Positions 17,111-24,651 of a stretch of 64,000 nt of DNA are shown one piece after another (positions within the stretch are counted from its first letter, which is position 1; every line of letters begins with the position of its first letter). The translations under genes were made by a program, and so were the position numbers. The notes under the pieces are model-generated. The model was not told the origin of the DNA. It was given only the letters and a program-made list of their open reading frames with translations, and did no database searches. This DNA comes from Myxococcales bacterium (GTDB taxonomy: Bacteria; Myxococcota; UBA727; VGSZ01). The stretch is taken from positions 114,488 through 178,487 of the forward strand of contig JAHFED010000004.1 in assembly GCA_023248635.1 (NCBI GenBank), given 5' to 3'.

Positions 17111-18472
17111 ATGGCAGCCGAGCCCCGGGTTCACGCCATCGACGACGTCGCTGCGCCGAGGCCCACGCGAGCTGCGGCCCAGTTGATTCGCGAACAGTGC
17201 GAGCCCTTCACCTCCATCCGCGACGCCGACGTCGGCTCACTCTTGGATCGCATCGGCGGTGCGCAGGTCGTTTTGCTCGGTGAAGCGACCCATGGGACCG
17301 CCGAATTCTATCGGATGCGCGCGCACATCACCAAAGCGCTCATCGAGCAAAAAGGCTTCGGCGTCGTCGCCGTCGAAGGGGACTGGCCCGACGCTGCTCT
17401 CGTCGACGGTTGGGTGCGGCACGAGCGCGCGGCTGGTCCAAGCTTGCCCTTTGCGCGCTTCCCGACCTGGATGTGGCGCAACGGCGAAGTGCTGGCCTTC
17501 GTCGACTGGCTGCACAGCCACAACGGCGGGGTCGACGTCGACCAGCGGGTGGCCTTTTTCGGACTCGATCTCTACAGCCTGCCGGCGTCGATGGCCGCGG
17601 TGCTCGCCTACTTGGACGACGTCGATCCTGCGTTCGCCCCCCGCGTCCGCGCGCGCTACGCATGTTTGTCACCGTGGGAGGAGGCCCTCGCGGAGTACGG
17701 TTACGCTACCCACCTGGGCGCTGTGGGCTCGTGCGCGGACCAGGTCGTCGCGAACCTGCGCGAGCTGCTTGAGACGCAGGCGCAAGCACGCGACGAAGAC
17801 GCCTTCCTCGATGCTGTAATGAACGCGCGGCTGGTGACCAACGCCGAGGCCTATTACCGCTCGATGGTTCGCGGTCGTGCCGAGTCGTGGAACGTGCGCG
17901 ACGCACACATGGTCGAAACCCTCGAAGCGATCGTGCATCTCGTCCGCCCCGGCAGCAAGGCGGTGGTCTGGGCTCACAACTCCCACGTCGGCGACGCCGC
18001 CCACACCGAGATGGGTCGCCTCGGCGAGGTCAACATCGGGCAGCTCGTGCGACAGCGTTTCCACCAGCCCTACAACGTCGGCTTCGGCACCGACCACGGC
18101 ACCGTCGTCGCTGCCAGTGAGTGGGATGGACCGGGCCAGCGCAAGAACGTGCGCCCGAGTCGCCCCGATTCCTACGAGCGCCTCTGCCACGACGCCGGCA
18201 TACCGGCCTTCGTGCTGCACCTGAAAAACGCCAGCGCCGACATCGTCAGCGAGCTTGGGGTCGAGCGACTCGAGCGGGCCATCGGCGTGCTCTACCGGCC
18301 CGAGACCGAACGCTTCAGCCACTACTTCGGCGCTTGCCTGCCGCTGCAGTTCGATTCCTATGTGTGGTTCGACGAGAGCCAAGCGGTGCACCCGCTCGAG
18401 GCGCCGGGGGCGTTGGTGGGCCTGGTCCCGGTCGAGCTCGAACTTCCCTTCGCCTTCCCCTCGGGGCTCTGA
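17111..18472 (+). CDS. Erythromycin-esterase-like hydrolase
   Basis: This 453-residue protein has the family signature in order: 'VVLLGEATHGTAEFYRMRA' (Glu58, His61), 'VVAVEGDWPD' (Glu89) and 'VVWAHNSHVGDA' (His289, His292). These correspond to the metal/water-handling residues of EreA/EreB-type enzymes. Most chromosomal members do not confer macrolide resistance, and their substrates are unknown. Their usual partners are dienelactone-type hydrolases, phosphoribosyltransferases and stress proteins. Here the hydrolase follows after 9 bases, and OsmC comes next. The ATG has GGAGG 8 bases upstream. No signal peptide is seen, so the enzyme is cytoplasmic. Confidence 0.88.
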   Translation: MAAEPRVHAIDDVAAPRPTRAAAQLIREQCEPFTSIRDADVGSLLDRIGGAQVVLLGEATHGTAEFYRMRAHITKALIEQKGFGVVAVEGDWPDAALVDGWVRHERAAGPSLPFARFPTWMWRNGEVLAFVDWLHSHNGGVDVDQRVAFFGLDLYSLPASMAAVLAYLDDVDPAFAPRVRARYACLSPWEEALAEYGYATHLGAVGSCADQVVANLRELLETQAQARDEDAFLDAVMNARLVTNAEAYYRSMVRGRAESWNVRDAHMVETLEAIVHLVRPGSKAVVWAHNSHVGDAAHTEMGRLGEVNIGQLVRQRFHQPYNVGFGTDHGTVVAASEWDGPGQRKNVRPSRPDSYERLCHDAGIPAFVLHLKNASADIVSELGVERLERAIGVLYRPETERFSHYFGACLPLQFDSYVWFDESQAVHPLEAPGALVGLVPVELELPFAFPSGL

Positions 18473-18481
18473 GGAGTCGCG

Positions 18482-19186
18482 ATGCTGCGTGACATCCAGA
18501 TACAAGTCGGCGCACCAGACGCGAGCCGCAGGGAGGACGGCGATGGCGTCGCGGAGGCGCTCATCGACGGCGTTCTCAGCGTTCCCCACGGCGCGGTGGG
18601 CGCCGTGCTCTTCGCCCACGGCAGTGGCAGCAGTCGCCACAGCCGGCGCAACCGGGCGGTGGCTGCGGCGCTGCAAGAGGTCCGGTTGGCAACGCTGCTG
18701 CTCGATCTGCTCACGCCAGCGGAGGAGATCGTCGACGAGCGGAGCCGCATGTTCCGCTTCGACATCCCTCTGCTTGCCGACCGTCTGGGCGACGCTGTGC
18801 GCTGGCTGCAGACCGACAGCACCACCCGCGCGCTGCCGATCGGGCTCTTTGGCGCGAGCACGGGCGCCGCCGCTGCCCTCGTCGCCGCCGCGCAGCCGTC
18901 AAGCCCGGTGCGGGCCGTCGTCTCGCGCGGGGGACGGCCCGATCTCGCCGGCCATCTCTTGTACCGGGTGCGAGCCCCGACCTTGCTGATCGTCGGCGGC
19001 AACGACGTCGACGTCCTCCGGCTCAACCGCGCTGCGCTCCACCAGCTGGGGGGACCGGCCGAGCTCGCCGTCGTCGCCGGGGCCACCCACCTCTTCGAGG
19101 AACCGGGGGCGCTGAAGCAAGTCGGAAGCCTCGCGCGCTCTTGGTTCTTGCAACACCTGCAGGCAGCGACGGTGGCGCACCCTTGA
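18482..19186 (+). CDS. Dienelactone-hydrolase-like alpha/beta hydrolase
   Basis: This 234-residue protein has the alpha/beta hydrolase order: oxyanion region 'VLFAHGSGSSRHSRRN' (about residues 42-57), nucleophile elbow 'GLFGASTGAAAA' with the Ser in G-A-S-T-G, an acid candidate in 'IVGGNDVDV', and the catalytic His in 'VAGATHLFEEPG'. Members of this group are frequently encoded next to, or fused with, phosphoribosyltransferases in the erythromycin-esterase neighbourhood; the fusion partner is absent here. It starts 9 bases after the upstream stop (GAGGAGTCGCG before the ATG), so the two are one transcription unit. Substrate unknown. Confidence 0.85.
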   Translation: MLRDIQIQVGAPDASRREDGDGVAEALIDGVLSVPHGAVGAVLFAHGSGSSRHSRRNRAVAAALQEVRLATLLLDLLTPAEEIVDERSRMFRFDIPLLADRLGDAVRWLQTDSTTRALPIGLFGASTGAAAALVAAAQPSSPVRAVVSRGGRPDLAGHLLYRVRAPTLLIVGGNDVDVLRLNRAALHQLGGPAELAVVAGATHLFEEPGALKQVGSLARSWFLQHLQAATVAHP

Positions 19187-19205
19187 TCAGCAACGAGGAG
19201 TCCCC

Positions 19206-19676
19206 ATGAAAGCAGAGAAACGCGTCGAGCTGCGTTGGCAAGGTGACCTCGCCCAGGGCAAGGGCGTGGTGATGGCGGCGTCGAGCGGTCAGCTGGTCGG
19301 CCAGCGCCTGTCGTGGCAGGGGCGTACCGCGCTGCGCGAGCGCGAGACCAGTCCCGAGGAGCTGCTGGCAGCGGCGCACGCGGGGTGCTTCGCCATGGGC
19401 TTGTCCGACGCGCTGAGCAAGGCCGGCGTGAGCGCTCGTCACCTCGACGTCACCGCCACGGTGACCTTCGAGCAAAACGAAGGCGGCTGGAGCATCGTCA
19501 GCAGCCATCTCGACGTCGTCGCCAGCGCCCCCGGCATCGACGAGCTCGGCTTCGCGGCCCTCGCGGCATCGGCCAAAGACAACTGTCCAGTGTCGCGCGC
19601 CCTGCATGGCAACGTCGCCATCAGCATCGATGCCACTTTGAGCGCCCAAGACATGGCGGCGGCGGCGGGTCCCTGA
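19206..19676 (+). CDS. OsmC-family peroxiredoxin
   Basis: This 156-residue protein has the two redox cysteines of the OsmC/Ohr fold: Cys61 in 'AAAHAGCFAM' and Cys127 in 'KDNCPVSRAL'. The spacing and the first motif fit the OsmC subgroup, which reduces organic hydroperoxides through a dithiol cycle in the cytoplasm. The ATG follows a good GAGGAG site. It is the third gene after the erythromycin-esterase-like and hydrolase genes with only 19 bases between, consistent with an oxidative/osmotic stress operon. The end faces the mutarotase gene, 4 bases away. Confidence 0.92.
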   Translation: MKAEKRVELRWQGDLAQGKGVVMAASSGQLVGQRLSWQGRTALRERETSPEELLAAAHAGCFAMGLSDALSKAGVSARHLDVTATVTFEQNEGGWSIVSSHLDVVASAPGIDELGFAALAASAKDNCPVSRALHGNVAISIDATLSAQDMAAAAGP

Positions 19677-19680
19677 GGGA

Positions 19681-20649
19681 TCAGCCAAGGCTCCGCGTCG
19701 GGATGACCGTGATGCGCGTGCTCATCGCGTGGGTCGCGCCCGGTGACAGCGGCACCGGGGCAGGTCGCACGTTGGCGGCTTCGACGCAGACGAAGGAGCG
19801 CCAGGCGTCGCCGCCGAGATCGGTCATGGCCGTGGCCTTCACCAGCCAGGGATTCCACACCACCGTCGCGGTGCTGCCCGTCTTTTCGATGCGCAGCTGG
19901 CGCGACAAACCCGGGTCGTCGACGACGACGGCGGCTTTGGTGTTCAGATAGACCCGATCGGTCTCACCGCTGAGCATGAGCGGTTCGCGGCCCTGGTGCT
20001 TCTCGGTGCCACCGTCGACCTTGTCGAGGAAAGTGGTGCCTTCGAGGCCGACCATCTTTACCTTCTCGACGTCGGACACCGTGAGGTAGGTGTGCAGCGC
20101 GCCCTCGTAGTCGAAGGCGGCGTCGTCGACGTTCTTCACTTCGAGCGTGAGGCTGAGCGTGGTGCCGAGGGAGGCCACCAAGCGCGCCTCGAAGGCATGG
20201 GGCCAGATGGCCAGGGTGTCGTCGTCAGAGACCAGCAAGAAGGTGACTTCGACGCGGCCGTTGTCGGCCGTGGTCACGCTCTCCACAAACCAGGGGCGGG
20301 TGCGGGCGAAGCCATGGGCCGCCGACGCTTTGCCGTTGGGCTTGGGGTCGTCGGTGCGGCCGCCAAACCAGGGCCAGCAGATCGGAACGCCGCCGCGGAT
20401 CGCTTTGCCGCCGCCCCACAGGGTCTTGGGCGAACAGAACAATCCCGGCCGGGTGACGACGTCGCCGCCGGCCAGCGCGAGCTTGGGATTCCAGGTGGCG
20501 ACGTGGGCGGCGTAGGAGCACACGCGGGCCTGGCATTGCTCGGTGTCGACCTCGAGCACGGGTCCACCGCTGCCCGCCGGGCCCTCGGTCCAGACTGCAC
20601 CAGCGACGGCGTGGTTGGCGTTGAGTTCGGCGACGGTCTGGATCTTCAT
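19681..20649 (-). CDS. D-hexose-6-phosphate mutarotase (aldose-1-epimerase family)
   Basis: This 322-residue protein belongs to the YeaD-type galactose-mutarotase fold. It interconverts alpha and beta anomers of hexose 6-phosphates in the cytoplasm. Visible marks are 'KAIRGGVPICWPWFGG' (phosphate pocket), the catalytic His in 'AAHGFARTRPW', and 'EGALHTYLTVSDVEKV'. It ends in 'NPWLVKATAMTDLGGDAWRS' and 'CVEAANVRPAPVPLSPG', typical of the family. The ATG overlaps the stop of the upstream oxygenase gene (ATGA), so the two are translationally coupled. The pairing with an oxygenase and a pseudokinase is unusual. Confidence 0.92.
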   Translation of the reverse strand: MKIQTVAELNANHAVAGAVWTEGPAGSGGPVLEVDTEQCQARVCSYAAHVATWNPKLALAGGDVVTRPGLFCSPKTLWGGGKAIRGGVPICWPWFGGRTDDPKPNGKASAAHGFARTRPWFVESVTTADNGRVEVTFLLVSDDDTLAIWPHAFEARLVASLGTTLSLTLEVKNVDDAAFDYEGALHTYLTVSDVEKVKMVGLEGTTFLDKVDGGTEKHQGREPLMLSGETDRVYLNTKAAVVVDDPGLSRQLRIEKTGSTATVVWNPWLVKATAMTDLGGDAWRSFVCVEAANVRPAPVPLSPGATHAMSTRITVIPTRSLG

Positions 20650-21257
20650 CGGAGCTCCGGTTCGGTAGGACCGCGGTCATAGGACAGATCGTGGGCGAAG
20701 AGCACGTTGGTGCGCAGCAGGTATTTGGTGCCGGCTTCGACGACGACGCCCTCGTGGGGCAGCACGTGCGGAAACAGACAGGCGCGACCCCGCGCCGGGG
20801 TCACCTCGATCCCCAGATCGGAGAAGCGGGTCTGGCCGCCGACGAGCTCTTTCCCAGCTTCGCCTCCGTTCAGATACACGAGCACGGTGACCAGGGTGCG
20901 GGCGCCGTCGTCGTCGACGAAGCTGCTGTCCTGGTGCAAGGCAAAGCGTTCACCGGCACGGTAGCGGTACCCGCGAAAGGTGGCCTCGCACCTGCGGGGG
21001 ATCCCGGTGAGCAGCGAAGGCCAGCGCGTTTTCAGCGCCTGCACCCCCGGCAAGATCGCCTCGAAGATCGCCGCAGCCAAAGGGTCGTCGTCGAACCACA
21101 CGCGGGCGTTGTTGCGCAACGTTGGATCGACGCGCGCTCCCCAGGGCGTGCGCACGCGCGTCGACGTCGGACCCAGCTGCTCGATGCGCTGCATCAACGC
21201 GGCGCAGGCTGCGGCGTCGAGGACATCGTCGAGGATGCAGAGGGGGGCGTTGGGCAT
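20646..21257 (-). CDS. 2OG-Fe(II) oxygenase, prolyl-4-hydroxylase type
   Basis: I start this at the ATG at 21257 because it overlaps the upstream stop (TGATG) and gives a compact 203-residue enzyme; the longer frame adds Arg-rich residues antisense to the neighbour. The facial triad is complete: His108 and Asp110 in 'RFALHQDSSF', and distal His168 in 'FPHVLPHEG'. Arg182 in 'KYLLRTNVLF' can bind 2-oxoglutarate. The family hydroxylates protein or small-molecule substrates with Fe(II) and 2OG. It is sandwiched between a pseudokinase and a sugar-phosphate mutarotase in one overlapping operon. The substrate is unknown. Confidence 0.88.
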   Translation of the reverse strand: MPNAPLCILDDVLDAAACAALMQRIEQLGPTSTRVRTPWGARVDPTLRNNARVWFDDDPLAAAIFEAILPGVQALKTRWPSLLTGIPRRCEATFRGYRYRAGERFALHQDSSFVDDDGARTLVTVLVYLNGGEAGKELVGGQTRFSDLGIEVTPARGRACLFPHVLPHEGVVVEAGTKYLLRTNVLFAHDLSYDRGPTEPELR

Positions 21258-22222
21258 CAATCCGTGCGCGAGCTGTTGTTGTTGAGCCGACGCAACGCGG
21301 CCCAGACGTCGAAGGTGGCCACGGGGTTCAGCCGCGTCCACGCCGACGTCGTCGCCGTTGGCAGCAGGGCGGCCTGCTCCCAGAATTCGCTGTCCGTGGC
21401 GCGCTCCCCGGGGAAGCACTCCCGGACCACGCCGGCGAGGAAGTGGATGCACTGCTCGTCGTCGCAGGCGCTGCGCTCAAGCTCGCGCTGTATGTGCATC
21501 AAGGAGTGAGGCGTGGGCGACGTCGTGACCATCGCATCGACCAGCCCGGCGGCGGCAGCGGAAAGATCGGGGCGCATCTGCAAGAGCGGCACGCGGTGGG
21601 GCTGGGTGATCGACAGCAGCACCTGCATCCACGAGGTGGTGCGGTCGAAAGGGAAAGGTGGCGCCTTGGCAAGCAGCGCGTAGAGGACGATTCCTGCGCG
21701 ATAGATCGCCAGGGCCTGGTGCTCGACTTGCCCATAGACCTCATCACGAAGCTCAGCGGGGGACAGGAAGCGCACATAGGCTGAGGTATTGCCCCCGCGG
21801 TTCGGGATCGGGGAGGCGCGCAACTCACCGTCCCAGGTGAGGAACATGTCGTCGACCCGTGGCATCCACCGCGACATAGAGGTCAGCCAGAGCGCCAGCC
21901 GACAACCCACGTCGTAGGGGAACGTTCCCCCTGCTACCCCGAGCGCATCCATCACACGGCCAAGGGCGATGCCCGGCGGACGTTCGATGACGACGGCAAC
22001 CCTCCCGTCGGCGGCGCTGCCAACAACCCGGGCTCCGCACATGTGCGAGCTGCCGTTGCCGGCGAGGGCTACGATGATGCCCAGCAATGGATCGATGTCG
22101 GCGGCGTCCCAGGCGACGACGACGGCCAACGCAGGTCGGCCTTGCCACAGAGCGCGGGCTTCGGGGCGCGGGTCCTCGAGCAGCAGCGCGTCGCCGATGC
22201 GGGCGTGGCCTTGGGGCATCAT
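21257..22222 (-). CDS. Predicted pseudokinase (degenerate Ser/Thr-kinase fold)
   Basis: The 321-residue product shows a kinase C-lobe without catalytic residues. 'MFLTWDGELRASPIP' (about residues 145-160) sits where active relatives have an Asn-containing loop followed by Asp-Phe-Gly; the DFG Asp is replaced. 'RFLSPAELRDEVYGQ' matches the APE segment. 'LAIYRAGIVLYALLAKAPPF' matches the conserved C-lobe helix, and 'MRPDLSAAAAGLVDAMVTTS' the end of the fold. No HRD or clear Gly-rich loop is visible. A ribosome site (GAGG) precedes ATGATG. It heads the overlapping operon with the oxygenase and mutarotase. A regulatory or scaffold role is inferred. Confidence 0.75.
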   Translation of the reverse strand: MMPQGHARIGDALLLEDPRPEARALWQGRPALAVVVAWDAADIDPLLGIIVALAGNGSSHMCGARVVGSAADGRVAVVIERPPGIALGRVMDALGVAGGTFPYDVGCRLALWLTSMSRWMPRVDDMFLTWDGELRASPIPNRGGNTSAYVRFLSPAELRDEVYGQVEHQALAIYRAGIVLYALLAKAPPFPFDRTTSWMQVLLSITQPHRVPLLQMRPDLSAAAAGLVDAMVTTSPTPHSLMHIQRELERSACDDEQCIHFLAGVVRECFPGERATDSEFWEQAALLPTATTSAWTRLNPVATFDVWAALRRLNNNSSRTD

Positions 22223-22277
22223 GGGGACCTCGTCGATCCCAAAGTCTACGACGCTGGACGGCCGTCGTCGACGTGGC

Positions 22278-23555
22278 TCACTGGCAGAAAAAGCCGGTGT
22301 CGTCGTCGACGAAGCCGCAGGTCTCGCCGTCGTCGGCGCAATTCTGGGTCAGCACTTGGTTGTCTTCGCACCAGCGCGCGACGTTGCCGTCGCACTCGCC
22401 TTGGAAGGTCACGGACCCGCAGGCGTTTTCGACGCAGGCGAAGCCGACGACGTTGTCGACGCGGGCGCAAGCTTCGCCCCCGCAGGCCCGGCAATCGCGC
22501 TCGCGCACCACGCCGTCGTCGCACCACGAAAGTTGGTCGCCGTCGCAGGATCCGAAGGTGGTGACGTCGCCGCAGGGGTTGTCGGCGACGGCGATGCAGC
22601 GTTTGCCTTCGTCGTCGTCGCCGCAGATGCGGCCGCTGGTGCAGGGGTCGCGCACCAGCTGGCCCTCGTCGCAGAATTCCGCCACGCGTCCGTCGGGCGT
22701 GCAGCGTCCGCTCGGCGTCACTGCCCCGCAGGGCACGGGGCCACTGCCCGGGATGGGACCGGCAAAATCCTCGAGCCAATCGCGCGCGAGATCGACGCGG
22801 GTGTAGCGATCGAAGCCGGTGCACTCGGGATCGCCATAGGACAGCGCGCCCATCACCCGGGCCCCACCGCCGACTGTTTGGCGCAGCGAGGGTCCACCTG
22901 AGTCGCCGAAGCAGACGCCGTGTTGGCCTTCGCCGTTGACGACGAGGTAGCCGCCTTCTTCGAAGCTGTCGAAAGGCTCGGCGACGAAGAAGAGCCCGTT
23001 GCTCTCGCCGCTCTCGGTCTGGCCAAAGCCCGCCTGCTCGAAGATCTCGCCCTCATCGGCCTCGACGAGCGACTCACCAAACGCAGGGATGGGACGCACA
23101 TCGATGCGGGTGGCCGGCGCGAATTCGAGGCGCAGCATGGCGATGTCGAGCTCGGGATGCTCGGTCTTTTCGACGACGTCGACGACCAGCTCGGGGTCGA
23201 AGTCATCGGCGCCGAAGGTCACGTAAAAGCGCGTGGCCGCTTCGCCTTGGGTGCAGTGGGTGGCCGTGAGCACGACGTCATCGGTGATCAGCGTGCCCGA
23301 GCACGATGCGCCCGGCGGCTGTCCCTCGCCGACGCCGACGACAGCGAGCCGCTGGGCAGCGTCGAGAATCACGTGAGAGGGAGCGCGGGTACCGAAATAC
23401 ACAGCGCTGGCCCCCAGCGAGGGCTTGTCGCTGAGGGCCGAGCACTCACCTTCGCCCTCGCCCTCAGCGCCGGCTCCCTGGCCCTCGACGACAGGCGCAG
23501 GCACACAAGCCGCAAGTGCGATGACGACGACAAAGGCCCGCAGCGGAATGCGCAT
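22278..23555 (-). CDS. Trypsin-like serine protease lipoprotein with Cys-rich repeats
   Basis: The start at 23555 gives a lipoprotein signal with lipobox 'IALAAC' (Cys17); a longer frame reaches 23618. An EGEGEGE spacer follows (residues 31-37). The S1 protease domain has His100 ('TATHC'), Asp137 ('LDIAM') and Ser219 ('GDSGGPS'), so the triad is complete. The C-terminal ~150 residues hold three or four Cys repeats of the type 'CGDVTTFGSCDGDQLSWCDD', found in many myxobacterial surface proteins. The enzyme is therefore predicted to be anchored in the outer membrane and to cut extracellular proteins. It stands alone, upstream of the pseudokinase operon by about 55 bases. Confidence 0.9.
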   Translation of the reverse strand: MRIPLRAFVVVIALAACVPAPVVEGQGAGAEGEGEGECSALSDKPSLGASAVYFGTRAPSHVILDAAQRLAVVGVGEGQPPGASCSGTLITDDVVLTATHCTQGEAATRFYVTFGADDFDPELVVDVVEKTEHPELDIAMLRLEFAPATRIDVRPIPAFGESLVEADEGEIFEQAGFGQTESGESNGLFFVAEPFDSFEEGGYLVVNGEGQHGVCFGDSGGPSLRQTVGGGARVMGALSYGDPECTGFDRYTRVDLARDWLEDFAGPIPGSGPVPCGAVTPSGRCTPDGRVAEFCDEGQLVRDPCTSGRICGDDDEGKRCIAVADNPCGDVTTFGSCDGDQLSWCDDGVVRERDCRACGGEACARVDNVVGFACVENACGSVTFQGECDGNVARWCEDNQVLTQNCADDGETCGFVDDDTGFFCQ

Positions 23556-23624
23556 GAGCAACTCGTAGCAAACGACGTCGACGTCCCGCTCCGCCTGTTG
23601 ACGGATGCGATCGGGCACGAGGGC

Positions 23625-24623
23625 TCAGCGACGACGGCGCGGGGGCTTGCGCGTCGATCGGGGAGCCGGCACGGGCGGAGTCGGCGCCTTCTTGCTGGCA
23701 AAGGTGACCGCGCGCGCGGGCAGCGGGGCGCGGGTCGCGGGGCGCTGGAAGATCAGCAGGTGGGAAAAGCCACGCAGCATGAAGCCGTCGTCGACGGCGC
23801 GGGCGCGAAGCCGGGGATCGTCGAGGGCCTTGCCGCGGCGAACCACGCACACATGATCGACGAAGACGAAGCCGCGGGCCCGGGCCAGGTTGCTGAGCTC
23901 GAGCCCGAGGGGTTGGAATTCCTTCTCGATGCTCTTGAGCTCGCGGCCTCCTTGCTTCTGCTTCTTGTGCTCGACGTGGAGGATGTCGGAGACGTAGCCC
24001 GCGATGTGGCCACCCGGGCGGGTGATGGTCCAGAGTTCGTCGAGCACTTTGCCCATGGCCTGTGACCAGGCGCTGCCGGCGAAAGGCAGCTTGCCCATGC
24101 AGGCCGGGTCGTCGGAATAGTTGAGGTTGTCGGCGTAGGGCGGATCGAAGAACACCAGGTGCGCGGTCTCTTTGTCGACGTGCTGGGAGAGCTCGCGGGC
24201 GTCGGCGCGCACGATGTCGTCGCGGCTCGAGACCAGATCGAAGCCCTTGCAGCGGCGCTTGAGATCGCGACACACATCGATGGTGGTGCCCGAACCGCAG
24301 AAAGGGTCGACGACGAGGTCGCCTTCTTTGGTGGTGCGCTCGACGACGTTCCAGATGACGTGACTGGGCGTGGCGCCGCGGTAGCCCTGGCTGCCCTGGC
24401 TGCCGCTGCCGTAGTGCTGGGAGGGGTAGTCCCACAAGGTCGAACTGTGCAGCTGCACGGGCGGGCGCTTGAGAGGGCGGAAGCGCACGTAGGGGTTCTT
24501 GATGCCCGGGGCATCGCGCGGGACCGCGCTGGCGGCGGGCTTGGGCCGACGCGGCGACGACGTCGCTGGATGGTCGCCGGGCAAGGGACCCCGACGGTCC
24601 GGGCGAGGTGGCTTTTTCTGCAT
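23625..24623 (-). CDS. DNA methyltransferase (N4/N6 type), orphan
   Basis: The start at 24623 (MQKKPPRPD) is preferred; the longer frame overlaps the divergent FAD gene. The 332 residues begin with a basic Pro-rich tail (1-45), which may bind DNA. Motif I is 'VDPFCGSGTT' (residues 105-114), preceded by the SAM-site segment 'TPSHVIWNVVE'. Motif IV is 'FFDPPYADNLNYS' (158-170), the amino-methylating DPPY type. The order I before IV fits the alpha or gamma class. No restriction endonuclease or specificity gene lies beside it, so it is an orphan methylase. The target is unknown. Confidence 0.85.
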   Translation of the reverse strand: MQKKPPRPDRRGPLPGDHPATSSPRRPKPAASAVPRDAPGIKNPYVRFRPLKRPPVQLHSSTLWDYPSQHYGSGSQGSQGYRGATPSHVIWNVVERTTKEGDLVVDPFCGSGTTIDVCRDLKRRCKGFDLVSSRDDIVRADARELSQHVDKETAHLVFFDPPYADNLNYSDDPACMGKLPFAGSAWSQAMGKVLDELWTITRPGGHIAGYVSDILHVEHKKQKQGGRELKSIEKEFQPLGLELSNLARARGFVFVDHVCVVRRGKALDDPRLRARAVDDGFMLRGFSHLLIFQRPATRAPLPARAVTFASKKAPTPPVPAPRSTRKPPRRRR

Positions 24624-24651
24624 CGGCTGTGCGTGGGCTACCGTGCAGCGC

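Noticed and set aside
17111..18472. Macrolide-resistance gene
   Set aside because: The catalytic pattern fits the broad erythromycin-esterase superfamily, but most chromosomal members near hydrolase and OsmC genes do not act on macrolides.
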